From assembly GCA_002862265.1 (NCBI GenBank), contig PKCQ01000663.1, positions 1 through 6,550 of the forward strand: a DNA stretch of 6,550 nucleotides, in the 5' to 3' direction. Position 1 is the first letter of the stretch. Each line of letters opens with the position of its first letter. Of this stretch, positions 5,817 through 6,550 are shown one piece after another. This stretch comes from Planctomycetaceae bacterium. GTDB lineage: Bacteria; Planctomycetota; Planctomycetia; Pirellulales; Pirellulaceae. The position numbers and the translations under genes were made by a program. The notes under the pieces are model-generated. The model made no database searches and was not told the origin of the DNA. It saw only the letters and a program-made list of their open reading frames with translations.

Positions 5817-6550
5817 TGGAGCCTATTTGGATTGATATCACTTCGACCGCGTCAGTTCGAGAAGTGCTGGCATTGTGCGGCATTCTCCAGGAAGATGAGC
5901 AGCTTAGCGAATTATCCTCTGCTGGCGAAGGCAATATGAATATTGCTTTGCGAGCAATTATCAGCGGCGCTTCGGGTTCTCGCTCGATCATCGTGAAGCA
6001 GGCGCGGCCCTACGTGGCGAAGTACCGGCAGATTCCAGCACCCATTGAGCGGGTCGCATTCGAGTCTGCGTTTTACGATTTCGTTGACGATGACGAAGTT
6101 CTCGCGGAAAGAATGCCTCAGCGCTTGACTTCAAATTCCGACCATTTTCTCTTAGTTCTGGAGGACCTGGGGCCGGCCGCAGATGCGACAAGTTGGTACC
6201 AAGCGACGCCGAGCAATATTGCGGAACAGGTCACAGAATTGCTAGATTGGCTTTGTGTCTTGCACCAAACCTCGCGAGGGAAAGTCGATATTCATCGATT
6301 CGGGAATCACGAACTGAGAGCACTGAATCACGCTCACATATTCGACCTTCCTTTTCAGGATCCGGCAGCAACAGACCTCGAGCAATTTTGTGTCGGACTC
6401 AGCAAAGCCAGCCTTGAAGTCAGGTCCGACCAAGCACTTCGCGGTGCCGCCCTATCGCTTGGCGAATGTTACCTCGGCAGCGGTCATTGCTTACTGCACG
6501 GCGACTATTATCCAGGAAGCTGGTTGGTTAGCGGAACAATGCCGATGGTG
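5816..6550 (+). CDS. MtnK-like/APH-fold small-molecule kinase, 3' partial
   Basis: 245 codons are visible, no stop before the window edge. Starts at the ATG sharing its A with the TGA of the upstream gene (TGATG); GGA lies 7 nt before it. A protein-kinase-like phosphotransferase that uses ATP to phosphorylate a small molecule in the cytoplasm. Visible motifs: nucleotide loop SSAGEGNMN (34-42), IIVKQARPYVAKY with the ATP-binding Lys61, then a hinge LVLEDLGPAADATSWY (113-128), and the catalytic HGDYYPGS (228-235) with likely base Asp230. The HGD-x-x-x-GS form and the VKQA-PYV segment resemble 5-methylthioribose kinase (MtnK) more than aminoglycoside kinases. The metal-binding DxE of the activation segment would lie past the edge. 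Coupling to an ADP-ribosylglycohydrolase suggests a sugar substrate such as a ribose derivative, but that is inference; methylthioribose itself is not supported by any other methionine-salvage gene here. Confidence 0.82.
   Translation, partial: MEPIWIDITSTASVREVLALCGILQEDEQLSELSSAGEGNMNIALRAIISGASGSRSIIVKQARPYVAKYRQIPAPIERVAFESAFYDFVDDDEVLAERMPQRLTSNSDHFLLVLEDLGPAADATSWYQATPSNIAEQVTELLDWLCVLHQTSRGKVDIHRFGNHELRALNHAHIFDLPFQDPAATDLEQFCVGLSKASLEVRSDQALRGAALSLGECYLGSGHCLLHGDYYPGSWLVSGTMPMV

Overview
The window looks like a bacterial chromosomal segment, most likely from a planctomycete (Pirellulaceae-like). The basis is the gene types and their style: a secreted ThuA-fold protein, an exported ADP-ribosylglycohydrolase, an APH/MtnK-type kinase, moderate GC, and loosely packed genes with variable Shine-Dalgarno (SD) sites. 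This is inference from family resemblance; no marker gene is present.

Left part, minus strand: an Asp/Glu-rich small protein (2503 to 2126) is followed after 17 nt by an aldehyde dehydrogenase (2107 to 629), probably one transcript. After a 249-nt gap comes the 5' part of a ThuA-like protein with a signal peptide (starts at 379 and runs toward the left edge). At about 74-84 the ThuA homology stops. The last 80 or so bases are much richer in GC and, in another frame, encode a clear U-box fragment. That edge looks like a chimeric join or a true rearrangement.

Middle: a 543-nt divergent intergenic region (2504-3046) holds a possible minus-strand promoter overlapped by an inverted repeat.

Right part, plus strand: a dicarboxylate/amino acid:cation symporter (3047-4357) is closed by a good intrinsic terminator (4402-4439). 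It is followed by an ADP-ribosylglycohydrolase with a Tat-like N-terminus (4566-5816). Its stop overlaps by one base the start of an MtnK-like/APH-fold kinase (5816 onward) that runs off the right edge.

The hydrolase and kinase are translationally coupled, which suggests a shared pathway, perhaps release and phosphorylation of a ribose-type sugar. The predicted export of the hydrolase does not fit easily with a cytoplasmic kinase. No CRISPR array, insertion sequence, tRNA or rRNA was seen. Apart from the left-edge junction and the acidic protein, the content is ordinary accessory metabolism and transport.
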